Assembly: GCF_009917485.1 (NCBI RefSeq)
Contig: NZ_QZDT01000006.1
Location: 110,712-174,711, forward strand
Reading direction: 5' to 3'
Origin: Parablautia muri
Lineage (GTDB): Bacteria; Bacillota; Clostridia; Lachnospirales; Lachnospiraceae
Length of the DNA: 64,000 bases
Shown here: positions 1 to 10,141 of the stretch, piece after piece
How the letters are laid out: every line of letters begins with the position of its first letter
Numbering within the stretch: the stretch's first letter is position 1
Notes under the pieces: generated by a model
What the model was told of the DNA's origin: nothing
Databases searched by the model: none
What the model saw: only the letters and a program-made list of their open reading frames with translations
Translations under genes and position numbers: made by a program

Positions 1-627
1 ATGTTAAAAATCATACTTTCTTATATGGATAATCAGACGCAAAAGTCAATGGCTATTTTTATTAAATTTCTGGAATTAAACTACACGATTGACTATTTCA
101 AAAAGCATCCTCATCGCCTGTACAGCTGCGCCCCAAAGGAGTCATCCTTTGATATTTTCAAAATGTGTGCGGAACTGTTCCCCTTTTGTACCGAAAGCGA
201 ACGCAGGCAGCTAGAGCAAATTAAAGGCGTCTTTCAGGGTATAGAAATGTATAAGGAAATATCCAAAACCATGGATATGATGAAGGATTTCATGCCTGAC
301 ATGGCCGATTTTATGGGGGATTCATCTATGAATAACGCTTTTAGCGCCTTTTTTGGGGGAGATGGCTTGAGCAATTCGGGCAATCGCAATGACTTTTCTT
401 TTGATGGCGCTAAGCAGGATGATAGTAGTCACTTTTCCCCAAACGGCTCCGATAAGGATGATAATGACAGAGGAAATGATAATAGCAGCGACAATGACGA
501 TAGTGTCAACAGCACCCCTCCGCCTGAAACCGGAGGATTTAATATGATGAACATGCTGATGAATATGCTCACACCGGAGCAAAAACAAATGTATGAAATG
601 TTTGGAGGTAATCAACATGCAGAATAA
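1..627 (+). CDS. Hypothetical Met/Asp-rich protein, possibly truncated at window edge
   Basis: The reading frame is open from the first base, so the true start may lie upstream. The 208 residues have a basic, helical N-terminal half, then a low-complexity acidic Asn/Asp/Ser stretch (about residues 125-170) and a Met-rich tail (NMMNMLMNMLTPEQ) ending in a predicted helix. I do not recognise a family. It overlaps the next gene by 11 bp, so the two are probably co-translated. Both precede a bidirectional terminator. The function is unknown. Confidence 0.6.
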   Translation: MLKIILSYMDNQTQKSMAIFIKFLELNYTIDYFKKHPHRLYSCAPKESSFDIFKMCAELFPFCTESERRQLEQIKGVFQGIEMYKEISKTMDMMKDFMPDMADFMGDSSMNNAFSAFFGGDGLSNSGNRNDFSFDGAKQDDSSHFSPNGSDKDDNDRGNDNSSDNDDSVNSTPPPETGGFNMMNMLMNMLTPEQKQMYEMFGGNQHAE

Positions 628-886
628 TTGGATGCAGGATGAATCTTTAAAAAATATCGAACCATACAAGCTTGAATTTCTACAGGCGCTTGTCTTTGAA
701 AGCAGCAATCTGAAAAAGGAACAGATGCTCCCCTTTCTCATGGCCGTTGCCAAACGCGGACAGGAAAAGAAGGTATCCTTCTCAGATGATGAAATAAATG
801 CCATTGTGGCAGTGTTAAGAAAATATGCCTCTCCTGACGAGCTTTCTAAAATCGAGAAGGTTATGGCCCTGCGCTCTCGCAAATAG
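617..886 (+). CDS. Small helical hypothetical protein
   Basis: This is an 89-residue protein starting at MQNNWMQDES. The start was chosen because GGAGG lies 8 nt upstream, whereas the upstream in-frame ATG has no ribosome-binding site. It overlaps the previous gene by 11 bp, which suggests translational coupling. It is charged and apparently all-helical, with no membrane segment or recognised domain. It is probably a functional partner of the Met-rich protein before it. No function is assigned. Confidence 0.65.
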   Translation: MQNNWMQDESLKNIEPYKLEFLQALVFESSNLKKEQMLPFLMAVAKRGQEKKVSFSDDEINAIVAVLRKYASPDELSKIEKVMALRSRK

Positions 887-970
887 CTGCATTCCTTAAA
901 ATTTGTAGTAAAAATATCAGGAAAAGGAAACAACAAACTGCCGCGCTTTGTGCCCCCTTTATTATAAAAA

Positions 971-1025
971 AAGAAGAAACTCCGGTCCCATATCTGCCTA
1001 TCAGGACTTTTGTTTCTTCTTTTTT
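971..1025. terminator. Bidirectional rho-independent terminator
   Basis: The inverted repeat AAGAAGAAAC / GTTTCTTCTT is flanked by an A-run on the left and a T-run on the right, so it can terminate both the rightward hypothetical pair and leftward leuS. Confidence 0.75.
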
Positions 1026-1037
1026 ACTTTCCAGCTA

Positions 1038-3449
1038 CTATTTCATTACAATATTCACAATTCTGCCTGGCACATAAATCTCTTTTATAATGTTTCCGGT
1101 CAATTTATCTGCAATAACTTCCTTTGCCCCTGCGATTACAGCATCCTTCTCCTCATCCCTTGCAATCGCCAAAGTGGCTCTTGTCTTTCCATTAATCTGA
1201 ACTGCTATCTCTATGGTGGATTCCTTTGTTTTTTCTTCCTCAAATTCAGGCCATGTCATCTGATAAATCCGTCCCTCATAGCCCATCCTCTGCCAGATTT
1301 CCTCCGTGATATGAGGCGCTACAGGATTAAGCAGGGTAAGCAGGGTTTTAAATTCTCCTCTGGTAACTGCATTTTTCCTGTAAAATTCATTAATCAAAGC
1401 CATCATAGCGGCAATCGCCGTATTATATTTCAGGCTTTCAAAATCATTGCTGACCTTTTTGATGGTTTGATGCATTTTTACTTCCAAATCCTTTGAATAT
1501 GCATCCTCCCCCGTCACAATCTCCTGCAGTTTCCAAACTCTCTCTAAGAATCTGCGGCAGCCTTTAACACCATCCTCGCTCCATGCTGCGCTCAGTTCAA
1601 ACGCTCCGATGAACATTTCGTAGGTGCGCAGGGTATCCGCCCCGTAATCCCTCACGATATCATCAGGATTTACCACATTTCCACGGGATTTGCTCATTTT
1701 CTCTCCATTAGAGCCCAAAATCATTCCGTGGGAAGTTCTTTTTTTGTAAGGCTCCGGGCAGGGAACTACTTTCTCATCATACAAAAATCTATGCCAAAAG
1801 CGAGAGTAAAGCAGATGCAGCGTTGTATGCTCCATTCCTCCGTTGTACCAGTCAACAGGCATCCAATAATTCAATGCCTCTTTGCTCGCTAACTCCTTAT
1901 CATTATTGGGATCCGTATACCGGAGGAAATACCAGGAAGAACCTGCCCACTGAGGCATGGTGTCCGTTTCTCTCATTGCGGGACCTTTACAACATGGACA
2001 GGTAGTCTTTACCCATTCTGTCATGTGGGCGAGAGGTGACTCCCCGTTGTCCGTAGGTATATAGCTTTCCACTTCCGGCAGCTCTAACGGAAGCTCACTT
2101 TCCGGAATCGGCACATAGCCGCATTTTTCACATTTTACGATTGGAATAGGCTCACCCCAATAGCGCTGCCTGGAAAACACCCAATCCCGAAGCTTAAAGT
2201 TGGTCTTTTTATGTCCGATTCCTTTTTCTACTAAAAATGAAACGATTCTCTCTTTTGCCTCCTCCACAGAAAGACCATTCAGAAAATCAGAATTCACAAG
2301 GGTTCCGGTGGCCACATCCGTAAAAACAGCCTCATTTACATCCACAGGACTCCCCGCCACCACTTCAATAATCGGCATATCAAATTTCTTGGCAAATTCC
2401 CAGTCTCTCTCGTCATGGGCCGGCACTGCCATAATAGCGCCTGTTCCGTAGGACATTAATACATAATCGGAAATCCATACAGGAACTTCCTTCCCGTTGA
2501 CAGGATTCACTGCCGAAAGGCCATCCAGCATAACACCAGTCTTATCCTTGGCCAGCTCCGTACGCTCAAAATCTGACTTTCTGGATGCCATTTCTCTATA
2601 TGAGACTACATCCTCCCAGTTTTTAATATCCTCTTTGTATTTATCAATAAAAGGATGCTCCGGGCTCATAACCATATAGGTTACGCCAAACAGGGTATCC
2701 GGCCTTGTGGTGTAAATGGTCATTTTATCCTCTTTACCTTTCAGAATAAAATCAACCTCAGCTCCGGTAGATTTGCCAATCCAGTTCTTCTGGGAAACCT
2801 TTACGCGCTCCACATAGTCCACACTGTCAAGGCCTTCTAACAGCTTATCCGCATATTCGGTGATTTTCAGCATCCACTGGCTCTTAACCCTGCGGACCAC
2901 CTCGCTGCCGCAGCGCTCGCACACACCATTTACTACCTCCTCATTGGCAAGCCCTACCTTACAGGAGGTACACCAGTTAATCGGCATCTCCGCCTTATAA
3001 GCTAACCCCGCCTTAAATAATTTCAGGAAAATCCACTGTGTCCATTTATAGTATCCCACATCTGTGGTATTAATTTCTCTGTCCCAATCAAAAGAATAAC
3101 CCAGGGCATGAAGCTGCCCTTTAAAACGCTCCACATTATTTTTGGTTACGATCTTTGGATGTATGTGATTGTTGATTGCATAATTTTCCGTAGGGAGACC
3201 AAATGCATCCCATCCCATAGGGAATAGTACATTATAGCCCTGCATTCTTCTCTTACGGGAAACAATATCCAGTGCCGTATAAGGCCTTGGATGCCCTACA
3301 TGTAATCCCTGCCCTGAGGGGTAAGGGAATTCTACCAAAGCATAATATTTCGGTTTCGAATAATCATCAGAGGTTTTAAATGCCCTTTCCTCATCCCAAA
3401 TCCTCTGCCATTTTGTTTCTACTTCTCTGTGATTATATGGTGCCACCAT
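1038..3449 (-). CDS. leuS: Leucyl-tRNA synthetase
   Basis: This cytoplasmic class I aminoacyl-tRNA synthetase charges tRNA-Leu with leucine. The 803 residues carry the HIGH-type signature ([18 protein letters not shown], near residue 45), a CP1 editing domain in the middle (about 220-420, with a TTRPDTLFG motif), a [14 protein letters not shown] catalytic-core motif and the KMSKSRGN loop (about residue 575). The length is normal for bacterial LeuRS. The start has GGAGG 6 nt upstream. It is monocistronic, with its own sigma-A promoter and a 3' terminator shared with the convergent genes. There is no full T-box leader, although the leader ends in a GGTACC hairpin (see findings). Confidence 0.97.
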   Translation of the reverse strand: MVAPYNHREVETKWQRIWDEERAFKTSDDYSKPKYYALVEFPYPSGQGLHVGHPRPYTALDIVSRKRRMQGYNVLFPMGWDAFGLPTENYAINNHIHPKIVTKNNVERFKGQLHALGYSFDWDREINTTDVGYYKWTQWIFLKLFKAGLAYKAEMPINWCTSCKVGLANEEVVNGVCERCGSEVVRRVKSQWMLKITEYADKLLEGLDSVDYVERVKVSQKNWIGKSTGAEVDFILKGKEDKMTIYTTRPDTLFGVTYMVMSPEHPFIDKYKEDIKNWEDVVSYREMASRKSDFERTELAKDKTGVMLDGLSAVNPVNGKEVPVWISDYVLMSYGTGAIMAVPAHDERDWEFAKKFDMPIIEVVAGSPVDVNEAVFTDVATGTLVNSDFLNGLSVEEAKERIVSFLVEKGIGHKKTNFKLRDWVFSRQRYWGEPIPIVKCEKCGYVPIPESELPLELPEVESYIPTDNGESPLAHMTEWVKTTCPCCKGPAMRETDTMPQWAGSSWYFLRYTDPNNDKELASKEALNYWMPVDWYNGGMEHTTLHLLYSRFWHRFLYDEKVVPCPEPYKKRTSHGMILGSNGEKMSKSRGNVVNPDDIVRDYGADTLRTYEMFIGAFELSAAWSEDGVKGCRRFLERVWKLQEIVTGEDAYSKDLEVKMHQTIKKVSNDFESLKYNTAIAAMMALINEFYRKNAVTRGEFKTLLTLLNPVAPHITEEIWQRMGYEGRIYQMTWPEFEEEKTKESTIEIAVQINGKTRATLAIARDEEKDAVIAGAKEVIADKLTGNIIKEIYVPGRIVNIVMK

Positions 3450-3520
3450 CTGAATCCTCCATTCTTGCAGGTACCGCCCTCTCTGGTACCGATATAAGGT
3501 TATATATAAAACCAGTCCTA

Positions 3521-3549
3521 ATTTTACCTATATTATGGGAAAAAGTCAA
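3521..3549 (-). promoter_or_regulatory. leuS sigma-A promoter
   Basis: On the minus strand, TTGACT (-35) and TAAAAT (-10) are separated by exactly 17 bp. This leaves a leader of about 65-70 nt before leuS. The leader contains GGTACC-N9-GGTACC directly before the ribosome-binding site. Confidence 0.7.
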
Positions 3550-3656
3550 CTGTGCGGGGAAATCATTCATGACACTGTGCCAGTAAATCATTCATGAAAG
3601 TCGTAACAGTCCGGCCCGTGCCATTTGCAAAGGCGTCTGTGAACTATCATTGAAAG

Positions 3657-5303
3657 TTATTTTATGCCCCGCACCTCGTTCAGACCATAGCCTTCCAGGT
3701 ATTCTATTGTTATGGCATCTCCCACCTGATATCGTATGATTTGAATCAAATCAGTGTCAGACATATCTATATCAAAAATGTCTTTCTTATTTTCCAGGCA
3801 AATGTAATAATGGGTATTTCCTTCTAATACAATCGGTGAGATGCTTTCAATCTTCCCTGTGATGCTCTTGCTCAAATCCTGGGAGATGCTTACTATGCCA
3901 TTGGTATTCAAAAGCTCCGTATAATTTTTTTCACACTCCTGCACGGTGTCCCCAATGGCTACCCACTGATATTTTTGGACATTTACCATAGCATATTTTT
4001 TAACCAGCCCTGCTCCATCCTTAAGCGCCATGAAATAGGTGGGTTCATCCGCAATGTTTAAAAGTAGCGGGAAGGTTGCACGGTATCCTAAATTCTGAAC
4101 CTGTCCCTCTGCGGAAGACATAGCAGAGTCTTCAATTGCGCCCTCCACCTTATAGGAACGGGTTTCCATAGTACGCTGGTTCATCAAAACAAATCCCACA
4201 TTGGACTGGTCGCCACTGACGCTTGTAATGCCGGTGTAAACCCACACATCATCCTCAAGAGCAATGTAATTATAGCCATTGGTTGACTGCAGGCAGTCCT
4301 TCTGTCCTAATACCGAATTCCAGAAGCCATGCTTTAATATTCCTGAATAATCGTACAATTGTACCAAAAGCTCTGCCGAATATACTTTATCAATCCAGGC
4401 CGGTACATCCTCAACTGCATAGTCAACGCACTCTCCCGTCTGGGCATTGCAGAGCACCACCCTTCCTATGGTTTGTCCGCCGAAAAGACCAATATTAAAC
4501 TTTTTGACAGGGCACACCCAGTAGGGTGTTCCCTCCTCGTCTATCTCAAAGAAAATCTGTTCATCAAAGATATAAGTTGGATATCTGAACCGCAAATGCC
4601 TGTAAATATTTCTATTAAAGTATTCCCCCTTGGAATAGCGGATTCCTTCCGTGAGCTTGACACATTCCGTATTCTGTGTTGTCATGTCAATCAAAATGTA
4701 AGCCGGTATTCCGTTTTTCTGGTTAGTTAACCACTTTATCGGGCTTGCATAGGTCAGCGGCGTCACACGGACCGGCTTTCCCTGATAGTTAATCTGCGCG
4801 TAGTCGCCGGATACCTCAAACTGGGAAACCATATCCACCATACTTCCCATTTTCCTGTTGCCAAGCAATGATGCGGAATCTTTATCAAGCAATGGGATTG
4901 TCTTATAGTCAACCTGTTTAATATCATCCGTAAATGCTCTTTCTTCTATGGAAAGCAGTCTTTGATATTTCGCCGCATTGAAAAAAGGCGAGGATAAAAG
5001 CGCACCCACAAAATACACAACGCCAAGTAAAACCAAAAGTCCTCCTAATACTTTAACCATCAGGCTGCTTTCTTTTAATTGAAAGCGAAATAAATTCTCG
5101 CCCTCTACGCCGATTTGTTTATCCTTCTTAAGCTGCTTTAAAATACAAACCGCCAGCAAAAGCAATACCAGCAAAAACAATGCGCCCCATGTTCCTGATG
5201 AATGAATATTAATTGCAGGTATGGTCACATAATAATAAATAAACAGCCCTGTAAATCCTATCAAAGCAATCACTATTTTGCTCACTATCTTCTTTTCTTT
5301 CAT
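3657..5303 (-). CDS. Membrane protein of unknown function
   Basis: This 548-residue protein starts at MKEKKIVS, chosen over an upstream ATG because GGGGAT lies 6 nt before it. Three hydrophobic segments fill the N-terminal 110 residues (about 8-26, 36-55 and 80-103). They are followed by a large, probably extracytoplasmic, region of about 430 residues with repeated Trp/Tyr-rich beta-like stretches and no recognised catalytic motif. The C-terminal 70 residues (GKIESISPIVLEGNTHYYIC...) look like a small OB-like beta domain. It lies upstream of leuS in the same orientation, but leuS has its own promoter. Function is unknown. Confidence 0.75.
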   Translation of the reverse strand: MKEKKIVSKIVIALIGFTGLFIYYYVTIPAINIHSSGTWGALFLLVLLLLAVCILKQLKKDKQIGVEGENLFRFQLKESSLMVKVLGGLLVLLGVVYFVGALLSSPFFNAAKYQRLLSIEERAFTDDIKQVDYKTIPLLDKDSASLLGNRKMGSMVDMVSQFEVSGDYAQINYQGKPVRVTPLTYASPIKWLTNQKNGIPAYILIDMTTQNTECVKLTEGIRYSKGEYFNRNIYRHLRFRYPTYIFDEQIFFEIDEEGTPYWVCPVKKFNIGLFGGQTIGRVVLCNAQTGECVDYAVEDVPAWIDKVYSAELLVQLYDYSGILKHGFWNSVLGQKDCLQSTNGYNYIALEDDVWVYTGITSVSGDQSNVGFVLMNQRTMETRSYKVEGAIEDSAMSSAEGQVQNLGYRATFPLLLNIADEPTYFMALKDGAGLVKKYAMVNVQKYQWVAIGDTVQECEKNYTELLNTNGIVSISQDLSKSITGKIESISPIVLEGNTHYYICLENKKDIFDIDMSDTDLIQIIRYQVGDAITIEYLEGYGLNEVRGIK

Positions 5304-5461
5304 AATTATCCCCCTGCATATCACAAGCTATGTCTGTGATACTGACGCCAGCATTCTTCCATTGGATAGATTATACAATTTCTTAACCCAAAATACAATA
5401 GGATACTGTATACCCCCATATACAGCACCCTATCATACGAATTCTTCGATTTTAATAACCC

Positions 5462-5528
5462 GCAAATTTGACATCAAGTCAAATTTGCCGATTGAAAAAT
5501 CTATGCCGCAGTCTCTGATTTTTCAATC
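5462..5528. repeat. Tandem intergenic hairpins (REP-like)
   Basis: There are two perfect inverted repeats. The first is GCAAATTTGAC with an 11-bp arm and a 5-nt loop. The second is GATTGAAAAATC with a 12-bp arm and a 15-nt loop. Both lie in the 240-bp spacer between the EF-G-like gene and the membrane-protein gene. The spacer holds no gene. The second hairpin could double as a terminator for the EF-G-like gene. Confidence 0.65.
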
Positions 5529-5564
5529 TACCTTCCTCTAAAAAGAGCTTTCGTCATTTTTATT

Positions 5565-7655
5565 TTAATCATCCGACCCTTCTGCAATCTTAGCAGCTCT
5601 TGCAGCAACCTCCTTCTCCTGTACATCTGAAGGCGCCTGCTCATAGCGTGAGAACTCATATTCATACTCGCCCCGGCCGCCGGTCATAGAGCGAAGATCC
5701 GTACAATACCCAAACAGTCCCATCATAGGAACATCTGCCTCAATTACCTGTTTTCCGCCGACCGTAGGATTCATGCCAAGCACACGTCCCCTTCTCTTAT
5801 TCAAATCCCCCATAACATCACCTGTATAAGAATCCGGCACTGTTACCTTCAAGGATACAATAGGTTCAAGCAAAACAGGATGCGCCTCCATGAAGCCTTT
5901 CTTGAAAGCCTGAATGGTTGCCATCTTAAACGCCATTTCAGAGGAATCTACCGGATGGTAGGAACCATCGTAGAGAATCGCTTTCACGCCTACAACAGGA
6001 TAAGCCGCCATTGGTCCTTTCTGCACAGATTCCTGAATTCCCTTTTCAACTGCCGGGAAGTAGTTCTTCGGGACTGCACCGCCCACTACAATCTGCTCAA
6101 AAACATACGCTTCCTCTAAATTGCCTGAAGGCTCAAATTTCATCTTTACATGACCGTACTGCCCATGGCCGCCTGATTGTTTCTTATATTTGTATTCCAC
6201 ATCGGATGTCTTACGAATGGTCTCTCTAAAGGCAACCTTAGGCACTGATAATTCAATTTCCACCTTATATTCGTTTAACAGCTTACTGGAAATCACCTCA
6301 AGGTGCAAATCTCCCATTCCGTAAAGAAGCATCTGTCTGTTCTCGGAATCATTCACATACTTCATGGTCTGATCTTCATGTGAAATCTTCTGGAGGGCCT
6401 GTGAAATCTTATCCACATCCCCTTTGTTCTTAGGAACATAACGCATATATGTATAAGGCTTGGGCATCTCCCACTTACCGAACTTAATCGTGGTTGCCTT
6501 AGTAGATAAGCTGTCGCCTGTCCTTGCAGCAGTCAGCTTGGCAAGAGCGCCGATATCGCCCGCATGCAGCTCTTTTACTTCAATCGGTTTATTCCCCTGC
6601 AGAACATACAGCTTGCCTATTTTTTCTTCAATATCTTTATCTACATTATACAAAACATCATCCGATTTCAGTACACCCGAATTTACCTTGATCAAAGAAT
6701 ACTTGCCCATGAAAGGATCTACGATTGTCTTCCAGATGTAAGCTGATTTAGCCTTTGCAAAATCATAATCCGCATGGTAGATATCATTTGTCTTCATGTT
6801 GATACCTGCCACTACCCTGTTTTCAGGGCTGGGGAAGTATTTGATGATGTCGTCTAACAGCGTGTACATCCCCTGGCAAAGCACATTAGATCCCATACAC
6901 ATAGGCACAATGCTTCCATCACATACGTTTGTCCGAAGGGCTGCTCTTATTTCCGCCTCGGAGAAGGTTTCTCCGCCAAAGTAACGCTCCATCATTTCTT
7001 CACTGGTCTCTGCAACTGACTCCATCAGGGTGTCACGGCACAGCTGCAGATTTGCTTTGTTGTACTCGGGAACCTCACATTCCACAACATCCTTGCCCTG
7101 CCACCTGTTACCTGTCTCAGTGATAACATTTACATATCCTACAAATTTTTCCTTTTCACGAATTGGCAAGTGGAAAGGCGCCATCTTCTTGCCAAACATC
7201 TGGGTCATGTCCTCCACTACTTGTCTGAAAGAAGCGTTGTCCACATCCATGTTGCTGACATAAATCATACGGGGCAGCTTATATTTCTCACACAATTCCC
7301 ACGCCTTCTGGGTTCCAACCTCCACACCTGATTTACCATTTACAACGATAATAGCAGCGCCTGCTGCGCTGATTGCTTCCTCAACTTCACCTGCAAAATC
7401 AAAAAAACCTGGGGTATCTAATATATTAATCTTATAGCCTTCCCATTCTACCGGAATCACGGAAGTACTGATAGATATCTTTCTCTTTTGTTCTTCCTTG
7501 CCAAAATCACTAACGGTATTGCCATCTGTCACTTTCCCCAGTCTGGATGTAATACCTGATAAATATGCCATAGCTTCCGCCAGACTGGTCTTACCACATC
7601 CGCCATGGCCAAGCAAAGCTACGTTTCGAATCTTGTCCGTTGTGTAAATATTCAT
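5565..7655 (-). CDS. EF-G-like translation GTPase paralogue
   Basis: This 696-residue cytoplasmic protein has the EF-G domain order: GTPase domain (1 to about 270), domain II, then domains III-V with the typical EF-G C-terminal half. The start is MNIYTTDKI, with GGAGG 7 nt upstream. Its G motifs depart from canonical EF-G. G1 is GHGGCGKT, G3 is DTPGFFDF, where translational GTPases have DTPGH (the catalytic His is replaced by Phe), and the G4 position reads SNMD instead of NKMD. It therefore belongs to the EF-G-like paralogue group rather than being the housekeeping factor. The main EF-G should be encoded elsewhere. The exact role is unknown. Confidence 0.85.
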   Translation of the reverse strand: MNIYTTDKIRNVALLGHGGCGKTSLAEAMAYLSGITSRLGKVTDGNTVSDFGKEEQKRKISISTSVIPVEWEGYKINILDTPGFFDFAGEVEEAISAAGAAIIVVNGKSGVEVGTQKAWELCEKYKLPRMIYVSNMDVDNASFRQVVEDMTQMFGKKMAPFHLPIREKEKFVGYVNVITETGNRWQGKDVVECEVPEYNKANLQLCRDTLMESVAETSEEMMERYFGGETFSEAEIRAALRTNVCDGSIVPMCMGSNVLCQGMYTLLDDIIKYFPSPENRVVAGINMKTNDIYHADYDFAKAKSAYIWKTIVDPFMGKYSLIKVNSGVLKSDDVLYNVDKDIEEKIGKLYVLQGNKPIEVKELHAGDIGALAKLTAARTGDSLSTKATTIKFGKWEMPKPYTYMRYVPKNKGDVDKISQALQKISHEDQTMKYVNDSENRQMLLYGMGDLHLEVISSKLLNEYKVEIELSVPKVAFRETIRKTSDVEYKYKKQSGGHGQYGHVKMKFEPSGNLEEAYVFEQIVVGGAVPKNYFPAVEKGIQESVQKGPMAAYPVVGVKAILYDGSYHPVDSSEMAFKMATIQAFKKGFMEAHPVLLEPIVSLKVTVPDSYTGDVMGDLNKRRGRVLGMNPTVGGKQVIEADVPMMGLFGYCTDLRSMTGGRGEYEYEFSRYEQAPSDVQEKEVAARAAKIAEGSDD

Positions 7656-7791
7656 ATAAGTCCTCCATTCTCGCCTGCCAGCAAATTCGTTATGCTTAAA
7701 GCATAATAACAGGCACAAATTTTTTGTGTGAATAATTTATTTTTCACACTATTTTCTCAGATTTTCCTGATTTCAAATTTCCCATATGGAT

Positions 7792-7840
7792 ATTTTACTA
7801 AATTTTTGTCTTTTACACAAGTAAAATCATGCGATTTTAC
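7792..7840 (-). promoter_or_regulatory. Promoter and palindromic operator of the EF-G-like gene
   Basis: On the minus strand, TTGTGT and TAAAAT are 17 bp apart. Immediately upstream is a perfect palindrome, GTAAAATC-N4-GATTTTAC (7821-7840), abutting the -35. This suggests a dedicated regulator. The rest of 7656-8010 holds the divergent aroF promoter and no gene. Confidence 0.5.
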
Positions 7841-7930
7841 ACAATTATATCAATCTTAATGAAATAGTTCGAATCGTTGGACAGATACGTGCCAAAAAAC
7901 GTTCAAAAAACTTTATACGGTTAATTCATA

Positions 7931-7959
7931 TTGACTTTCACACGTTGAAGTGTTATATT
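7931..7959 (+). promoter_or_regulatory. aroF sigma-A promoter
   Basis: TTGACT and TATATT are separated by 17 bp. The leader to the aroF start is about 45 nt, with AGAGGAG as ribosome-binding site. The region around the -10 contains CACAC...GTGTG dyad elements. Confidence 0.75.
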
Positions 7960-8010
7960 GTGTGGGCAGAAAGCGATTACAGACCATTGCTTAGAGAGGA
8001 GAAAAACAAA

Positions 8011-9051
8011 ATGATTGTTGTAATGAAACCAAGGGCAGCCCAGCAGAGCATTCAGGCTGTCACCAAATATATTGAAGATCATGGGCTTCAAGTTCATCTT
8101 TCTCAGGGCGAGGAGGTTACCATTATTGGTATTGTGGGCGATAAGTCCAGAATTTCCACTGAAAACCTGACTATTTTTAAGGATGTAGACCATATTCTTC
8201 CTGTAACAGAAAGCTATAAACTTGCCAATAAAAAATTCCATCCGGAGCCTACCACTGTCAAGGTGGGGAATACCACCATTGGCCCCGGTAATTTTACCAT
8301 TATGGCAGGCCCCTGTGCCGTGGAAACAAAGGAGCAGCTTTTTACCATCGCCAAGGCAGTAAAAGCAGCTGGCGCTACCATTCTGCGAGGAGGCGCTTAT
8401 AAGCCCCGTACCTCCCCCTACTCTTTTCAGGGACTTGAGGAGGAAGGCCTTAAATATATGCAGGAAGCCAAGGCGGCAACAGGTCTTTCTACGATATGTG
8501 AGGTTGTGAGCTTAGATGCCATTGAGGCCGCTGTTAAATATGTGGATATGATTCAGATAGGCGCCCGGAATATGCAGAATTTTATCCTTTTAAAGGAAGC
8601 AGGACAATCCGGCCTTCCCGTGCTTTTAAAAAGAGGTCTGTGCGCTACCATTGATGAGTGGTTAAACGCAGCCGAATATATCATTGCCGAGGGTAATCCT
8701 AATGTTGTGCTTTGTGAGCGGGGTATTCGTACCTTTGAGACCTCCACACGCAACACACTTGACTTAAGCGCCGTTCCTGTGCTTCAGCAAAGGACACACC
8801 TTCCTATTATTGTGGATCCGTCCCACTCCACCGGTTCCTACAAATATGTAGCGCCCATGGCAAAGGCTGCAACTGCCTGCAACGCGGACGGCCTTATGAT
8901 CGAAGTGCATAATGACCCTGCCCACGCCTTATCAGACGGCCCTCAGTCCCTTACCTTTGCAAAATTTGCTGCTCTTGCCAGCGAGCTTTCTCCTTACTGC
9001 CAGCTGGTAAACAGAGAATTTCATATTCAGGGAGGCTCCCATGAAAACTGA
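8011..9051 (+). CDS. aroF: 3-deoxy-7-phosphoheptulonate synthase (DAHP synthase)
   Basis: It condenses phosphoenolpyruvate and erythrose 4-phosphate, the first step of the shikimate pathway. The 346 residues comprise an N-terminal ferredoxin-like regulatory segment (MIVVMKPRAAQQSIQAVTKY, about 1-75) and a TIM barrel with GPCAVET, RGGAYKPRTSPYSFQG, QIGARNMQN and DPSHSTG motifs. This is the type Ib layout of Bacillus and Thermotoga. The start was chosen by AGAGGAG, since the open frame continues upstream without a ribosome-binding site. It overlaps tyrA by 11 bp, so the two form an aromatic amino acid operon, possibly with feedback control through the N-terminal domain. Confidence 0.95.
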   Translation: MIVVMKPRAAQQSIQAVTKYIEDHGLQVHLSQGEEVTIIGIVGDKSRISTENLTIFKDVDHILPVTESYKLANKKFHPEPTTVKVGNTTIGPGNFTIMAGPCAVETKEQLFTIAKAVKAAGATILRGGAYKPRTSPYSFQGLEEEGLKYMQEAKAATGLSTICEVVSLDAIEAAVKYVDMIQIGARNMQNFILLKEAGQSGLPVLLKRGLCATIDEWLNAAEYIIAEGNPNVVLCERGIRTFETSTRNTLDLSAVPVLQQRTHLPIIVDPSHSTGSYKYVAPMAKAATACNADGLMIEVHNDPAHALSDGPQSLTFAKFAALASELSPYCQLVNREFHIQGGSHEN

Positions 9052-10141
9052 TTTTACCTGCGGCTTTGTTGGATTGGGACTTATTGGCGGCTCTATTGCC
9101 AGGGCAATCCGCGATTTTTATCCGGACAGCTATATTCTCGCATATGATATCAATCAGGAAGCCCTTAAGGCCGCCCTTGCGGATGGCGTTATCAATCTGT
9201 CCCTTTCCTCCATTGGCAAAGAATTTTCAGGCTGTGATTACATTTTTTTATGTGCTCCCGTATCGGAAAATGATAATTATTTAAGCCAAATAAAAAAATA
9301 TATGTCTCCCACCTGCCTGCTCACGGATGTAGGCAGTGTAAAAACGGATATTCACAGGCATATTGAACAAGCCGGCCTTTCATCACAATTTATCGGCGGA
9401 CATCCTATGGCAGGCAGCGAACGGACCGGTTACATCAACTCAAAAACCCTGCTTCTTCAAAATGCTTATTATATTTTGACGCCCTGTGAGGGTATATCTC
9501 AAGAAACGATCCGCGAATTCAAAGAATTGATTGCTTCTTTAGGCGCTATTCCCTTACTTCTTTCCTATACGGAGCACGATTATGTTACCGCTGCAATCAG
9601 CCATCTTCCCCATGTGGCAGCCGCATCTCTTGTCAATTTAATCAGACAGTCTGATTCTCCTAACGGTATCATGAAGCTGATTGCCGCTGGCGGTTTTAAG
9701 GATATCACAAGAATTGCCTCCTCCTCGCCGGTGATGTGGCAGCAGATCTGTCTAACAAATGGTGAAAATATTTCCCGTCTGCTGGATGACTATATTCATT
9801 CCCTGATACAGATTAAAAAGGAAATTGATCGGTCAGGAGCCGAATCACTGTACCAGTTTTTTGATCAGGCGCGGATTTACAGGGATTCATTTATTGACGC
9901 TTCCAGCGGCCCCATCAAAAAATCCTTCACCGTCCGCATTGACATTGCAGATGAGCCAGGCGCCTTAGCCGCCATTGCCACTATACTAGCCTTGTATCAA
10001 ATCAGTATCAAAAACATTGGCATTACCCATAACCGGGAGCAGGCGGACGGCGTATTGCAGGTAGAATTTTACGAAGAATCCAGTATCAAAAAAGCGGCAG
10101 AAATTCTGGCTTCCAAAGGGTATACCATTTATCCAAAATAA
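9041..10141 (+). CDS. tyrA: Prephenate dehydrogenase with C-terminal ACT domain
   Basis: It oxidatively decarboxylates prephenate to 4-hydroxyphenylpyruvate for tyrosine synthesis, using NAD(P). The 366 residues show a Rossmann dinucleotide motif (GLGLIGGSIARAI, from about residue 9), the family motifs DVGSVK and GGHPMAGSE, a helical dimerisation region, and an ACT domain at about 295-366 (VRIDIADEPGALAAIATILA) that is expected to bind an amino acid effector. It overlaps aroF, and translation is probably coupled. No clear terminator follows in the 135-bp spacer. Confidence 0.95.
   Translation: MKTDFTCGFVGLGLIGGSIARAIRDFYPDSYILAYDINQEALKAALADGVINLSLSSIGKEFSGCDYIFLCAPVSENDNYLSQIKKYMSPTCLLTDVGSVKTDIHRHIEQAGLSSQFIGGHPMAGSERTGYINSKTLLLQNAYYILTPCEGISQETIREFKELIASLGAIPLLLSYTEHDYVTAAISHLPHVAAASLVNLIRQSDSPNGIMKLIAAGGFKDITRIASSSPVMWQQICLTNGENISRLLDDYIHSLIQIKKEIDRSGAESLYQFFDQARIYRDSFIDASSGPIKKSFTVRIDIADEPGALAAIATILALYQISIKNIGITHNREQADGVLQVEFYEESSIKKAAEILASKGYTIYPK

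Noticed and set aside
948..1496. Long rightward frame antisense to leuS
   Set aside because: It is a shadow of the leuS coding sequence and the terminator, with no independent start signals. The same holds for the many frames opposite the tape-measure, glycolytic and EF-G-like genes.
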